Assembly (NCBI GenBank): GCA_001650955.1
Contig: LXYP01000026.1
Location: 100,896-164,895 of the forward strand
DNA length: 64,000 nt
Reading direction: 5' to 3'
Source: Sphingomonadales bacterium EhC05
GTDB lineage: Bacteria; Pseudomonadota; Alphaproteobacteria; Sphingomonadales; Sphingomonadaceae
The number at the start of each line of letters is the position of its first letter. Position 1 is the first letter of the stretch. Below, piece by piece: positions 8,498-17,511 of the stretch. The notes below the pieces were generated by a model, which was not told the DNA's origin, did not search any database, and saw only the letters and a list, made by a program, of their open reading frames with translations. Made by a program: the position numbers and the translations under genes.

Positions 8498-8562
8498 GGG
8501 GCTGGAAAAATCAAGCTGGCATTCAGGTGAATAGGCGCTAAGGATTCTCCCGGTTCAAGGGA

Positions 8563-9903
8563 GTGATGCGGGTGAGTGAGCAAACAGCTAATTTGGGATG
8601 GCGGGCATGGCTTCCAGCAGGAGTCAGGCCGTATAGTGAGGCGGCACCTCTGGCGGCTTTGTTTCTGGGCATATCGTCGGCACTGCCGCTGACGATGATC
8701 GCAGCAACATTAACCACCCGGCTCGCGCAAGCAGGTATTGAAAAATCTACCGTAACAGCATTCGCGCTGACCTTCCTTGCCTATAATTTCAAATGGCTCT
8801 GGGCGCCGATAATTGACGTGGTGAAGCTGCCGATCATTGGCCGGGTTGGACAGCGGCTCTCGTGGTTGATCCTGACCGCCGCGCTGGCCATGGCCGCCAT
8901 AATCTATCTGGGTTCTCTCGATCCTGCCGACGATATCGCAGCGGTTGCTGTGGCGGCGATCATGGTCGGTATTGCCGGCGCGACATTCGATGTCGTGATC
9001 GACGCCTACAGGATTGAATTGCTCGAACCCGAACAGCTTGGTGTTGGCTCAGGCATGTCGCAATATGGCTGGCGTATTGGCGCGGCGACAGCGGGCGCGG
9101 TGGCGTTGGTTGTGGCAGCACGGACCAATTGGTCGATTGCTTATTATGTCTGCTCGCTGTTCGCTTTGTTCGCCGTCATCGTTGGATTGATCATGCGCGA
9201 GCCAAGTCGCCGCCAGGAACCGATGGCGCTGAAAGGTCCACTGGAGGCTGCCAAAGCCTATGTCAGTCCGCTGATGGAGTTTTTCAAACGCTCCGGTGCG
9301 TTGATCGTGTTGCTGTTCGTTCTGGTCCACAAAATCGGGGATACGCTGGCCAATCTGACCTTCCGTCTGCTGTTTGAAGATCTCGGATTTACCAATGATG
9401 AAATTGCATTTTATGACGTCAGCTTGGGCTTTTTTGCTTTTCTGATCGGTATATTTGTCGGCGGCATGGTCTATTCGCGTCTGGGTATGAAAAAGGCAGT
9501 GATGCTGAGCCTGGTGCTGATGGCGATAAGTAACCTGTCTTTCGCGGGTCTGGCTGCGGCAGGTCACAGCAACTGGGGGATGGCCGGAGCGATCGGGTTT
9601 GAAAATTTCTCTAGCGGTGTTGGCGGTGTAGCAGTGGTCGCTTATCTCTCAGCGCTGTGTAACTTGCAGTTCACCGGAACCCAATTTGCATTGCTTTCGG
9701 CCGCCGCAAGCATCTTGGGGCGTTTTCTGACAGGGACCACTGCAGGCACGTTGATCGAGGGCATGGGCTATGTAAATTTCTATCTGCTGACGACATTGGC
9801 AGCCCTTCCCGGCGTCATCATGTTCTGGCTGATGATCCGTTCGGGACTGGTCGACAGATCGCTGGGAACCGCAGGATCGGTTCATGCGGATGATAAGGAT
9901 TAA
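8563..9903 (+). CDS. AmpG-like MFS transporter (muropeptide permease family)
   Basis: A 446-residue, 12-14-helix major facilitator protein. The AmpG/PAT-family signatures are clear: YNFKWLWAPIIDVV in the second helix pair and GATFDVVIDAYRIELLEPEQLG followed by GSGMSQYGWRIG. AmpG imports anhydromuropeptides released during peptidoglycan turnover and can link wall recycling to beta-lactamase control; this activity is known for the family and inferred here. Starts are possible at GTG 8563, ATG 8566 and GTG 8572 beside an AAGGGAG site. No recycling or AmpR genes are adjacent. Confidence 0.82.
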   Translation: MMRVSEQTANLGWRAWLPAGVRPYSEAAPLAALFLGISSALPLTMIAATLTTRLAQAGIEKSTVTAFALTFLAYNFKWLWAPIIDVVKLPIIGRVGQRLSWLILTAALAMAAIIYLGSLDPADDIAAVAVAAIMVGIAGATFDVVIDAYRIELLEPEQLGVGSGMSQYGWRIGAATAGAVALVVAARTNWSIAYYVCSLFALFAVIVGLIMREPSRRQEPMALKGPLEAAKAYVSPLMEFFKRSGALIVLLFVLVHKIGDTLANLTFRLLFEDLGFTNDEIAFYDVSLGFFAFLIGIFVGGMVYSRLGMKKAVMLSLVLMAISNLSFAGLAAAGHSNWGMAGAIGFENFSSGVGGVAVVAYLSALCNLQFTGTQFALLSAAASILGRFLTGTTAGTLIEGMGYVNFYLLTTLAALPGVIMFWLMIRSGLVDRSLGTAGSVHADDKD

Positions 9904-9931
9904 GTTCGAAATGACAGTCGGATAGCCGGAC

Positions 9932-10678
9932 GTGCATTTTTTCATCATCACGGTCCTGATTCAGATAATCTGCGTGGTGCATTTGATAAAATCAGGCGCA
10001 AATAAATTATGGCTGACGGCGATCATCTTCCTGCCGTTTGCCGGTTCCGCAGCCTATTTTCTGGTCGAAATATTGCCCGGATTGATGGGTAACAAGCATA
10101 TGCGTCATGCCAAGAAAAAGACGCTGAATACAATCAATCCCGACAAAGACGTGCGACTGGCGCGCGAACGGTTGGAAATTACCGACAGTCTGGCCAATCG
10201 CATTGCCCTGGCGGACGCATTGGCCGAGCGGGATGAGCACAAACAGGCCATTGAACTATATCAAGAGATAATCGCCAGTCCCCAGGGACGGGATGGCAAC
10301 ACTGCGTTCAAATATGCATCGTCCCTGTTTCAGGACGGCCAGTTTGCGGCTGCGCTTGAGATTCTTGAAAGACTGGACGACGAGCCGGTTGAAAGTGAAC
10401 TGAACCGCCGTTTGCTCCTCCGCGCTCGGATTTTGGAGCATCTTGACCGAGATCAGGACGCAGCAGATATTTTCGTGACGATCGTTGACAAGCTGTCAGG
10501 AATCGAGCCGCGTTGCCTTTACGCTGCATTGCTTGTCAAAATGGGTCGTAACGACGAAGCGCGCGCGCAGTTGCAAGAGACGCTGAAGGAAACAAAGTTG
10601 ATGGACCGGATCCAGATCGGCGATGACCAGCTTATTCTGAATTGGGCAAAAGCCGAATTGAAGAAGTTGAAGATTTAA
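9932..10678 (+). CDS. Membrane-anchored TPR-repeat protein
   Basis: The 248-residue protein has two N-terminal hydrophobic helices (about 3-20 and 28-48) resembling the phospholipase-D-type N-terminal anchor. A soluble helical part with TPR-like repeats follows (about 85-245), for example ANRIALADALAERDEHKQAI and LLVKMGRNDEARAQL. TPR domains mediate protein contacts, so this is likely a scaffold at the inner membrane, not an enzyme. The start codon is GTG. Its stop overlaps the convergent folC stop by four bases. The specific role is unknown. Confidence 0.7.
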   Translation: MHFFIITVLIQIICVVHLIKSGANKLWLTAIIFLPFAGSAAYFLVEILPGLMGNKHMRHAKKKTLNTINPDKDVRLARERLEITDSLANRIALADALAERDEHKQAIELYQEIIASPQGRDGNTAFKYASSLFQDGQFAAALEILERLDDEPVESELNRRLLLRARILEHLDRDQDAADIFVTIVDKLSGIEPRCLYAALLVKMGRNDEARAQLQETLKETKLMDRIQIGDDQLILNWAKAELKKLKI

Positions 10679-11997
10679 TCCGGAACCTGCGCATTGGCTT
10701 TTAATATATCTCCCGCAAGATATAGCGATCCTGCAATCAATACGGTCTTCCCAGACCCCAGGTCCAGCGTGTCGAGCGCTGCGGAAACATTGTCGGCCTG
10801 CATGGCAGGAGCATTGACATCCGGATAGTCGCGCAACGCATGAGATTCATGCCCCGGGACTGGTATCACCGTCATGCTCGCCAGCTTCTCTTTGAGCGGC
10901 GCGATGATGGCGTCTGGATTTTTATTTGATAACATCCCGATAACAAGATCAATCGATCCCGCGCCATAGTCGGCAAAATGCTTGGCCAGCGCCAGCCCTG
11001 CGCTAACATTATGCCCGCCATCGACCCAGATTTCGGCGTCGCCGGGCAGCAGATCGGTTAGCGGGCCAGATATCAGCAGATGCATTCTGCCGGGCCATTG
11101 GGCCCAGCCCATCGCCGCTCGTAACGCACCATCAGAAATATGCAGAGCATCCTGATGGCGCAGCATGGCGATGGCAAGGGCGGCATTATCGGCCTGATGC
11201 GCGCCAACCAGGGCGGGCAAGGGGAGGTTGAGCTTTCCGCGGTCATCCCGATAATGCAATTGGCCTTCATATATTGCTGCGTCCCATTCTCCCCCTCGAG
11301 GAAGATATTGTGCACCAACTTTTGTACAATGTTTGGAAATGATATCGGCCATATCGCTGCTATATTTCTGGGTTAGCAAAGGCGTGCCCGATTTGGCGAT
11401 TCCTGCCTTTTCCCAAGCAATGCGGACGATCGGTTCATCCGGTGTGCCCGCTTCGGGGCTGAGCAGAAAACCTTCATGATCGATACCCAGTGCAGCCATT
11501 CCCGTCGCCACCGGATCGCCAGTAATATTGGTCGCGTCCAACCGCCCGCCCAAGCCAACTTCCAATATGCAGGCATCCGCCGGCATTTCGGCAAAGGCAA
11601 GAAAAGCGGCGGCGGTCGTTGCCTCGAAGAAGCTCGGATTGATATCTTGGCTGATGTCGAGAACCCGGGCGAGCAGTTCGGCAAGATAGTCATCTGCGAT
11701 CAATTTTCCGGCGATTCGGATGCGTTCGTTGAACCGCACCAGATGAGGGCTGGTATAGACATGTGCCTTCAGCCCTTCGGCCTCGATCGCGGCGCGGAGA
11801 AAGGCACAGGTCGAACCCTTGCCATTGGTCCCGGCAACGTGAAAAACGGGCGGCAGTTTCTGATGCGGATTGTCCAGCCGACGCAGAACTTCGCTAATCC
11901 GCTCCAGTCCCAGAACATCGCGTCCCGGGGAGAGCATCGTCAATCGATCAAGCTGCTTCTGGACCGCCGGATGATCCGACTTTGCGCCATCTACCAT
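10675..11997 (-). CDS. folC: Bifunctional dihydrofolate synthase / folylpolyglutamate synthase
   Basis: A Mur-ligase-type ATP-dependent enzyme that adds glutamate to dihydropteroate and then to folates. The P-loop FHVAGTNGKGSTCAFLRA lies near residues 52-69, and the family motifs EVGLGGRLDATN and LGIDHEGF follow. The 440-residue length is normal. The gene starts 13 bases after accD on the same strand, the widespread accD-folC pairing in proteobacteria, so a single transcript is likely. Confidence 0.93.
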   Translation of the reverse strand: MVDGAKSDHPAVQKQLDRLTMLSPGRDVLGLERISEVLRRLDNPHQKLPPVFHVAGTNGKGSTCAFLRAAIEAEGLKAHVYTSPHLVRFNERIRIAGKLIADDYLAELLARVLDISQDINPSFFEATTAAAFLAFAEMPADACILEVGLGGRLDATNITGDPVATGMAALGIDHEGFLLSPEAGTPDEPIVRIAWEKAGIAKSGTPLLTQKYSSDMADIISKHCTKVGAQYLPRGGEWDAAIYEGQLHYRDDRGKLNLPLPALVGAHQADNAALAIAMLRHQDALHISDGALRAAMGWAQWPGRMHLLISGPLTDLLPGDAEIWVDGGHNVSAGLALAKHFADYGAGSIDLVIGMLSNKNPDAIIAPLKEKLASMTVIPVPGHESHALRDYPDVNAPAMQADNVSAALDTLDLGSGKTVLIAGSLYLAGDILKANAQVPD

Positions 11998-12010
11998 CGA
12001 TGGACCGCGC

Positions 12011-12865
12011 TTAGGCGGCGTCTTTCCAGGCCATCAGATAGCCGATGACCTGCGCCAATGTGGCACGCAATTCCTTGCGGTGGACGACCAGGTCTATCAT
12101 CCCGTGATCCTTGAGATATTCAGCGGTCTGGAAACCTTCCGGCAATTTCTCGCGAATGGTATTTTCAATCACCCGCTGGCCGGCAAAACCGATCAATGCG
12201 CCGGGCTCTGAAATCTGAACATCGCCGAGCATGGCATAGCTGGCCGTGACACCACCTGTCGTGGGATCGGTCAACACAACGATGAAAGGCAAGCCCGCCT
12301 CGCGCAGCATCGAGATAGCCACGGTGGTCTTGGGCATTTGCATCAGCGACAATATGCCTTCCTGCATCCGCGCGCCACCGGCTGCAGTGAAGATGATATA
12401 AGGACATTGGTCTTTCAAAGCCCGCCGGGCGCCGTCGACAAAGGCCTGCCCCACGGCCAGCCCCATCGAGCCACCCATGAACGCAAAATCTTGCACGCCG
12501 ACCACGCATGGCAGGGTTTCGATTGTTCCGACGACATTGATCAATGCATCCTGTTCGCCGGTCTTGGCGCGCGCGTCCTTCAAACGGTCCGCATATTTCT
12601 TCTGATCTTTGAACTTGAGAGGGTCTTCCTGGACCTTGGCCCAGGGAATCAGCTTCCAGCTATTCTCATCCATGATCTGGGCGAAGCGGGTCATCGGTCC
12701 AATACGGCCATGATGTTCGCATTTCGGGCAGATATGCATATTATCCTCAAATTCCTTGAGGAATACCATCGCTTCGCATTTCTTGCATTTGTGCCAGAGA
12801 TTGTCGGGCGTCTCACGCTTGGTGATCGACGCGATCTTGTTGCGGACGTTGCTTAGCCAGGACAT
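12011..12865 (-). CDS. accD: Acetyl-CoA carboxylase carboxyltransferase subunit beta
   Basis: The beta half of the carboxyltransferase that moves CO2 from biotin to acetyl-CoA, the first committed step of fatty acid synthesis. The N-terminal four-cysteine zinc ribbon is intact ([10 protein letters not shown] and [10 protein letters not shown], about residues 24-53). The crotonase-like core follows, with [19 protein letters not shown] and [16 protein letters not shown]. The 284-residue length is typical. The alpha subunit (accA) is not in the window. The upstream junction to trpA carries a palindromic repeat. Confidence 0.95.
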   Translation of the reverse strand: MSWLSNVRNKIASITKRETPDNLWHKCKKCEAMVFLKEFEDNMHICPKCEHHGRIGPMTRFAQIMDENSWKLIPWAKVQEDPLKFKDQKKYADRLKDARAKTGEQDALINVVGTIETLPCVVGVQDFAFMGGSMGLAVGQAFVDGARRALKDQCPYIIFTAAGGARMQEGILSLMQMPKTTVAISMLREAGLPFIVVLTDPTTGGVTASYAMLGDVQISEPGALIGFAGQRVIENTIREKLPEGFQTAEYLKDHGMIDLVVHRKELRATLAQVIGYLMAWKDAA

Positions 12866-12886
12866 GATTTACCCTTATCGTTTATT

Positions 12887-12955
12887 CCGTTCGTCTCGAG
12901 CGCAGTCGAGAAATTTTTTGCACATAGGCATCTCGACTTCGCTCGATGCGAACGG
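12887..12955. repeat. Palindromic intergenic repeat between trpA and accD
   Basis: Two 25-base arms (12887-12911 and 12931-12955) are near-perfect inverted copies around a 19-base AT-rich centre. The left arm reads CCGTTCGTCTCGAGCGCAGT... and the right arm is its complement with a few changes. This is a REP/MITE-like element of the type common between sphingomonad genes. If transcribed it would fold into a long hairpin between two operon genes. Confidence 0.75.
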
Positions 12956-12971
12956 TTTTTGACGTTCAACT

Positions 12972-13760
12972 TTATCTAGCCGCTCTGATAGCATCGGAAA
13001 GCGATTGAACATAGTCCTTCACATGCGGCGCGGCATTTTTGCCATATTTGCCGACAATTTCGACGATCGCGGAACCGACGACAACGCCATCGGCGACGCG
13101 TGCAATTTCGGCGGCTTGTTCGGGCGTGCGCACACCAAAGCCTACGGCGACGGGCAGGTCTGTACCGGCTTTCAGGCGGGTGACCGCTTCTTCGATGCTG
13201 GCCTGTGCTGCCTGCTGCTGGCCGGTGATGCCGGCGACGCTGACATAATATAGGAAGCCGCTCGCATTGTTCAAAATCTCGGGCAGACGTTTCGCATCGG
13301 TAGTTGGCGTAGCAAGCCGAATAACCGCAACATCCTTGGCGCGCAGGGCGTCACCAAGGCTTTCGTCTTCCTCGACCGGGATATCAACGCAGATCACCGC
13401 ATCGACACCGGCGTCGACGCAGGCGTCGGCGAACCACTCCGATCCTCTGATCGTCATCGGATTGGCATAGCCCATCAGCACCAGCGGCGTGTCCGGGTGA
13501 CGCTGACGAAATTCCTTCGCCATGTTGAAAATGTCAGCAGTCTTGGTGCCAGCGGCAAGGCTACGAATATCCGCTTCCTGGATCGAGGGACCATCGGCCA
13601 TCGGATCGGTGAACGGCATGCCGAGTTCGATGATATCCGCGCCACCTGCGACAAGCGCGTCGAGTATGGCGCCGGTATCGGCAGGGGTCGGATCACCAGC
13701 GGTGACGAAGGCGACGAGCGCTGCGCGGTTGGTGGGGAAGGATTGGGATAGACGGTTCAT
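12972..13760 (-). CDS. trpA: Tryptophan synthase alpha subunit
   Basis: The alpha subunit cleaves indole-3-glycerol phosphate to indole, which is channelled to TrpB. The catalytic acids are visible in the motif IIELGMPFTDPMADGPSIQ (Glu and Asp), and the phosphate-binding GFGVRTPEQA and VVVGSAIVE segments are present. The 262-residue length is standard. Its ATG overlaps the stop of the small membrane gene upstream by four bases, so that gene is inserted between trpB and trpA in the same transcript. Confidence 0.95.
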   Translation of the reverse strand: MNRLSQSFPTNRAALVAFVTAGDPTPADTGAILDALVAGGADIIELGMPFTDPMADGPSIQEADIRSLAAGTKTADIFNMAKEFRQRHPDTPLVLMGYANPMTIRGSEWFADACVDAGVDAVICVDIPVEEDESLGDALRAKDVAVIRLATPTTDAKRLPEILNNASGFLYYVSVAGITGQQQAAQASIEEAVTRLKAGTDLPVAVGFGVRTPEQAAEIARVADGVVVGSAIVEIVGKYGKNAAPHVKDYVQSLSDAIRAAR

Positions 13761-14053
13761 TTTTGTGCCCCAAATTTGTTTCGTAAAATCAATGCGGTCA
13801 CAATCAATATCAGTATTCCCATCCCAAAGGATCCGCTCAACAACATATCAAAGCGCCAGTCTCCAAGTGCAGTAGAGTGAAAAACAAAGTTATCAATCAG
13901 AAACCAGGCTGTGAAATAGACTATGCCGAAGAAGGTCGCTTTAATGCCATCTGCAACACTGATCGGGTCTGCATGTCGCATTGTTGCAACGGCAAATGCG
14001 ACGAATGGCAAAAATATGAACGTATATGGGAAAACATCTCTCAAAAAGCTCAT
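13757..14053 (-). CDS. Small multi-pass membrane protein between trpB and trpA
   Basis: A 98-residue protein with about three hydrophobic helices: VFPYTFIFLPFVAFAVAT, GIVYFTAWFLIDNFVF and FGMGILILIVTALIL. It ends with a basic tail (RNKFGAQK). No family is recognised. The four-base overlap with trpA indicates translational coupling. The usual order is trpB directly followed by trpA, so this is an insertion. A repeat element sits on its upstream side, between it and trpB. Confidence 0.6.
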   Translation of the reverse strand: MSFLRDVFPYTFIFLPFVAFAVATMRHADPISVADGIKATFFGIVYFTAWFLIDNFVFHSTALGDWRFDMLLSGSFGMGILILIVTALILRNKFGAQK

Positions 14054-14074
14054 ATCTCCGTCCTCAACATTCTT

Positions 14075-14236
14075 CCCTCTCCCTTAAGGGAGAGGGTTGC
14101 GCAAACTTGGCAGCTTGCTGCCTAGTTGTAGCTGGGTGAGGGTATACTAACTCTCGATTACAGAGCGCCCTCATCCAACTGCGCCTAGCTTCGTTCCTCA
14201 GCAAGGCTTCTTATCCTTCTCCCTCACGGGAGAAGG
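14075..14236. repeat. Compound palindromic repeat element between trpB and the small membrane gene
   Basis: The element is bounded by palindromes: CCCTCTCCC-TTAA-GGGAGAGGG at 14075-14096 and CCTTCTCCC-TCAC-GGGAGAAGG at 14215-14236. In the middle, GGGTGAGGG (14134-14142) pairs with CCCTCATCC (14168-14176). This nested inverted structure of about 160 bases looks like a non-autonomous repeat or MITE and would fold strongly as RNA. It contains no coding sequence. Confidence 0.75.
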
Positions 14237-14251
14237 TTTGCTCATCCGCAC

Positions 14252-15493
14252 TCATATCTCCGTCCCCAGCGCCTCAGCGACGGTAAAAATATCCTTGTCA
14301 CCACGGCCGCACAGGTTCGCCAGGATGATCTGGTCCCGATCCATCTTCACCGCTTCACGCACCACCGCCGCAATTGCGTGGCTGGGTTCGAGCGCGGGAA
14401 TGATGCCTTCGGTGCGGCAGAGCAGTTGGAAGGCGTCTAGTGCTTCAACATCGGTGGCGCTGTCATAATCGACGCGGCCGGATTCTTTTAGCCAGCTATG
14501 TTCCGGACCGATGCCGGGATAGTCGAGGCCGGCGCTGATCGAATGGGCTTCGGTGATCTGGCCGTCCTCGTCCTGCAGCAGATAGGTCTTGTTGCCGTGG
14601 AGGATGCCGGGGCCGCCGCCAGCGAGGCTGGCCGCATGTTCCTTGTCGAGGCCGTGACCGGCGGCTTCGATGCCGAGCATCTTGACATCCGGATCATCAA
14701 GAAACGGATGGAACAGGCCAATCGCATTGGAGCCGCCACCAATGGCTGCGACCAGCATATCCGGCAGGCGTCCGACGCGCTCGAGCATCTGGGCGCGGGC
14801 TTCCTTGCCGATCACGCTTTGAAAATCGCGGACCAGCTCGGGATAGGGATGGGGGCCGGCGGCAGTGCCGATGATGTAGAATGTGTCGTGCACATTGGCG
14901 ACCCAGTCGCGCAGCGCCTCGTTCATCGCGTCTTTCAGCGTCGCCGCGCCGCTGGTCACGGAGACGACTTCCGCGCCAAGCAATTTCATTCGGAACAGAT
15001 TGGGCTTCTGCCGGGCGACATCGGTCGCGCCCATGAAAATCGTGCAGGGCAGGCCGAAGCGCGCGCAGACGGTCGCGGTTGCGACGCCATGCTGACCCGC
15101 ACCGGTTTCGGCGATGATCCGGGTCTTGCCCATGCGCATGGCGAGCAATATCTGGCCAATGCAATTGTTGATCTTATGCGCGCCGGTGTGGTTGAGTTCG
15201 TCGCGTTTGAACCAGATTTGCGCGCCTTTTCCTTCCGGCGCATCCTTGCGGACCTCCCCAGTCAGGCTTTCGGCATAATAGAGCGGGGACGGGCGACCGA
15301 CATAATTTTGCAGCAGATCGTCAAATTGCTCGGCAAAGGCCGGATCTGCTTGGGCTGCGCGATAATGTTTCTCGAGATCGAGAACCAGCGGCATCAGGGT
15401 TTCGGCGACATAGCGCCCACCAAATTCGCCGAAATGGCCGCGGTCATCCGGCTGGTTGCGGAAGCTGTTGGGAGGTGTGTCGGGTTTATTCAT
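14252..15493 (-). CDS. trpB: Tryptophan synthase beta subunit
   Basis: The PLP enzyme that condenses indole with serine to tryptophan. The Schiff-base lysine lies in [15 protein letters not shown], and the phosphate-binding loop [13 protein letters not shown] is intact. The [13 protein letters not shown] start of the core is typical. The 413-residue length is normal for the TrpB1 type that pairs with TrpA. It follows trpF, with a palindromic repeat in the 87-base gap, and precedes the repeat, small membrane gene and trpA. Confidence 0.96.
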   Translation of the reverse strand: MNKPDTPPNSFRNQPDDRGHFGEFGGRYVAETLMPLVLDLEKHYRAAQADPAFAEQFDDLLQNYVGRPSPLYYAESLTGEVRKDAPEGKGAQIWFKRDELNHTGAHKINNCIGQILLAMRMGKTRIIAETGAGQHGVATATVCARFGLPCTIFMGATDVARQKPNLFRMKLLGAEVVSVTSGAATLKDAMNEALRDWVANVHDTFYIIGTAAGPHPYPELVRDFQSVIGKEARAQMLERVGRLPDMLVAAIGGGSNAIGLFHPFLDDPDVKMLGIEAAGHGLDKEHAASLAGGGPGILHGNKTYLLQDEDGQITEAHSISAGLDYPGIGPEHSWLKESGRVDYDSATDVEALDAFQLLCRTEGIIPALEPSHAIAAVVREAVKMDRDQIILANLCGRGDKDIFTVAEALGTEI

Positions 15494-15506
15494 TCGATCT
15501 CAATAT

Positions 15507-15577
15507 CCGTTCGCCCTGAGCCTGTCGAAGGGTGTTTCACACGAATGTCCGTACTTCGACAAGCTCAGCACGAACGG
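15507..15577. repeat. Palindromic intergenic repeat between trpF and trpB
   Basis: Inverted arms lie at 15507-15531 (CCGTTCGCCCTGAGCCTGTC...) and 15553-15577 (ending ...AAGCTCAGCACGAACGG). This sequence type, CGTTCG...GAGC...TCGAAG, is a very common intergenic repeat in sphingomonads. It is related to, but distinct from, the element at 12887-12955. The right end lies three bases from the trpF stop. Confidence 0.8.
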
Positions 15578-15580
15578 GTC

Positions 15581-16225
15581 TTATTTGGAAGCTTCATAAT
15601 CCCGCACCGCTTGGCAAAAGGCGGCGATTCTGTCCACATCTTTGACGCCGGGTGCGGATTCGACGCCCGAGGATATATCGACCAGCTTGGCCTGGGTGGC
15701 ATCCAGCGCTTCACGCACATTATCCGGATCAAGACCCCCGGCGAGCCCCCAGTCGACTTGATGCGCATGATCGGCGAGCAAGGACCATTCAAAGGATGTG
15801 CCGGTTCCGCCGGGCAGTGCCTTTGCAGGCGCGTCGAATAGCAAGCGGTCCGCAGCTCCCAAATAGCGGCTGGATTTGGCCAATGTCGGCTTGTCTTTCA
15901 CGCCCAGCGCCTTCCAGATTTCCAAGCCTGAATTGTCCGCGACGAGCTTCAGCCAGTCCGGCGTTTCGCTGCCATGAAATTGAATGACGTCCGGTTTGAC
16001 CACGCTGATCGCCTGTCCGGTCAGCTTGGGATCGGCATTGACCAGCAACAGCACGACCTTGATCCGGTTTGCCGCATATTTGCGAAGCTCGGTGGCGCGT
16101 TCGAGCGAAACATGGCGCGGGCTTTTTGCGAAATGGACGAGGCCGATATAGTCGGCGCCAGCAGCGATAGCCGCATCGATGGATGACTCAGTGGAGAGGC
16201 CGCAAATTTTGATTTTGATTGTCAT
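15581..16225 (-). CDS. trpF: Phosphoribosylanthranilate isomerase
   Basis: Catalyses the Amadori isomerisation of N-(5-phosphoribosyl)anthranilate in tryptophan synthesis. The general-base cysteine is in the opening IKIKICGLSTE, the general-acid Asp in the strand leading to QFHGSETPD, and the phosphate-binding end is LVDISSGVESAPG. ATG 16225 (MTIKIKICG, 214 residues) is chosen because it matches the family start. The frame extends to ATG 16261, but that codon lies inside a repeat. Confidence 0.93.
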   Translation of the reverse strand: MTIKIKICGLSTESSIDAAIAAGADYIGLVHFAKSPRHVSLERATELRKYAANRIKVVLLLVNADPKLTGQAISVVKPDVIQFHGSETPDWLKLVADNSGLEIWKALGVKDKPTLAKSSRYLGAADRLLFDAPAKALPGGTGTSFEWSLLADHAHQVDWGLAGGLDPDNVREALDATQAKLVDISSGVESAPGVKDVDRIAAFCQAVRDYEASK

Positions 16226-16254
16226 GAGCGACTCTTTAACGGCGTATAATCCAT

Positions 16255-16335
16255 TCGTCATGCTGAACTTGGTTCCGTATAGCGATAGACGGGCCTAGTG
16301 CGTTTCAAGCTCCAGACACAAGTTCAGGATAACGA
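16255..16335. repeat. Palindromic intergenic repeat between pyrF and trpF
   Basis: Inverted arms TCGTCATGCTGAACTTG (16255-16271) and CAAGTTCAGGATAACGA (16319-16335) match at most positions, around a 47-base centre. This is a third sequence family of repeat in the same operon, again placed between two coding regions. Confidence 0.65.
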
Positions 16336-16340
16336 ATGAG

Positions 16341-17015
16341 TCACAGCGTCGCTTCAATCGCCCGTGCTGCTTCTCCGGGATTGTCCGCTCCGGTGATCGG
16401 TCGGCCAATGACCAGTATATTCGCGCCATTGTCACGCGCCTGCCTCGGCGTCACCGCCCGTTTCTGATCCCCCATTGCGCCACCTTTGGGCCGCAGACCT
16501 GGGACCACGAAAAAGCCGTGTTTCCAAGCCTTATGCGCCGCAGCGACTTCATTGCCGGAACAGACGATGCCATCCAGACCGGCTTCTTGTGCCAGTCGGG
16601 CCAGTCGCTCGACCTGATCATGGGTTGTACCTTGATAACCGATCGCGCTCATGTCGCGCTCGTCCAGCGAAGTCAGCAACGTCACACCAACAACTCTGGT
16701 ATGTTCATTTGCGGCCGCCTTGGCATCTTCCATCATCGCACGGCCACCCGAAGCGTGGATCGTCACAATGGCTGGTTCGAGGACATTGATCGCCTGCATC
16801 GCTTTCGCGACGGTGTTGGGAATATCGTGCAGTTTCAGGTCGAGAAAAACCGGTAGTCCGAGTTTCTGGATTTCATGTACGCCATGGTGGCCATGGGCGC
16901 AGAAGAATTCGAGGCCCAGTTTCAATCCGCCGACATGACCCTTCACTGACTTTGCAACATCAATGGCGCGATCCAGATTGGGCGTGTCGAGCGCGACAAA
17001 GATCGGATTGCTCAT
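16341..17015 (-). CDS. pyrF: Orotidine 5'-phosphate decarboxylase
   Basis: Last enzyme of UMP synthesis, decarboxylating OMP. The catalytic motif FLDLKLHDIPNTV, with its Lys and Asp residues, lies near residues 57-69, and the phosphate-binding VVPGLRP and ILVIGRPITGA are present. The 224-residue length is typical. The ATG overlaps the stop of the LapA-like gene upstream by four bases. It sits in the purB-lapA-pyrF-trpF-trpB-trpA-accD-folC arrangement familiar from sphingomonads. Confidence 0.95.
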   Translation of the reverse strand: MSNPIFVALDTPNLDRAIDVAKSVKGHVGGLKLGLEFFCAHGHHGVHEIQKLGLPVFLDLKLHDIPNTVAKAMQAINVLEPAIVTIHASGGRAMMEDAKAAANEHTRVVGVTLLTSLDERDMSAIGYQGTTHDQVERLARLAQEAGLDGIVCSGNEVAAAHKAWKHGFFVVPGLRPKGGAMGDQKRAVTPRQARDNGANILVIGRPITGADNPGEAARAIEATL

Positions 17016-17380
17016 GTCTCGGTCGCTTTGGGTTCGGTCACGGGTGACACCGCCGCGCTTGTCTTTGGGGCCGGAGCTGGCGACGGTTTCGCGATTTGAT
17101 CCTTGCTCAGGTCAAACGGCGTCGGGGCCGGCGCAGATTTTGGCTTGGCTGCATCTTCGAGAGTCTTGATCCGCCGGGTCAGCCGCCATTTCATGGCGCG
17201 ATGCATCAGCCACAGGGGCACGAAACCGAGCAGAAATGCGCCAATCACCAATACCGGTATCTTGGTGTCGACCCGAACGTCCTGCCAGATAAGCACGGAA
17301 GCAGGTGACCAGTTATTCGCGGCGAAAACCACAAGCACGACTGCCAGCACGACCCAAAAAAGCGTTTTAATAAACTGCAT
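17012..17380 (-). CDS. LapA-domain (DUF1049) inner-membrane protein
   Basis: The 122-residue protein has two membrane helices (about 5-22 and 40-62) with the LapA-domain look: FWVVLAVVLVVFAANNWSPASV, then IPVLVIGAFLLGFVPLW. A basic stretch and a Pro/Ala-rich cytoplasmic tail follow (KPKSAPAPTPF...SPAPAPKTS). LapA-domain proteins in enterobacteria help assemble or regulate lipopolysaccharide; the role here is inferred. It overlaps pyrF by four bases. Confidence 0.75.
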   Translation of the reverse strand: MQFIKTLFWVVLAVVLVVFAANNWSPASVLIWQDVRVDTKIPVLVIGAFLLGFVPLWLMHRAMKWRLTRRIKTLEDAAKPKSAPAPTPFDLSKDQIAKPSPAPAPKTSAAVSPVTEPKATET

Positions 17381-17511
17381 TTGATCCTTTCAATTGCCTG
17401 TCCGATAACAGTCTAGGCCGAAAATTGGCAACTGACCAGAGGGTTCGCATCGCGCTGATTGCTCATCCTTGGCAGGTCGAAGAATTGCCCCCGCTCTCAC
17501 GGGAGACATAT

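Noticed and set aside
14498..15841. 447-codon plus-strand frame opposite trpB
   Set aside because: It is the antisense shadow of trpB and part of trpF; long antisense frames arise from the codon bias of the real gene.
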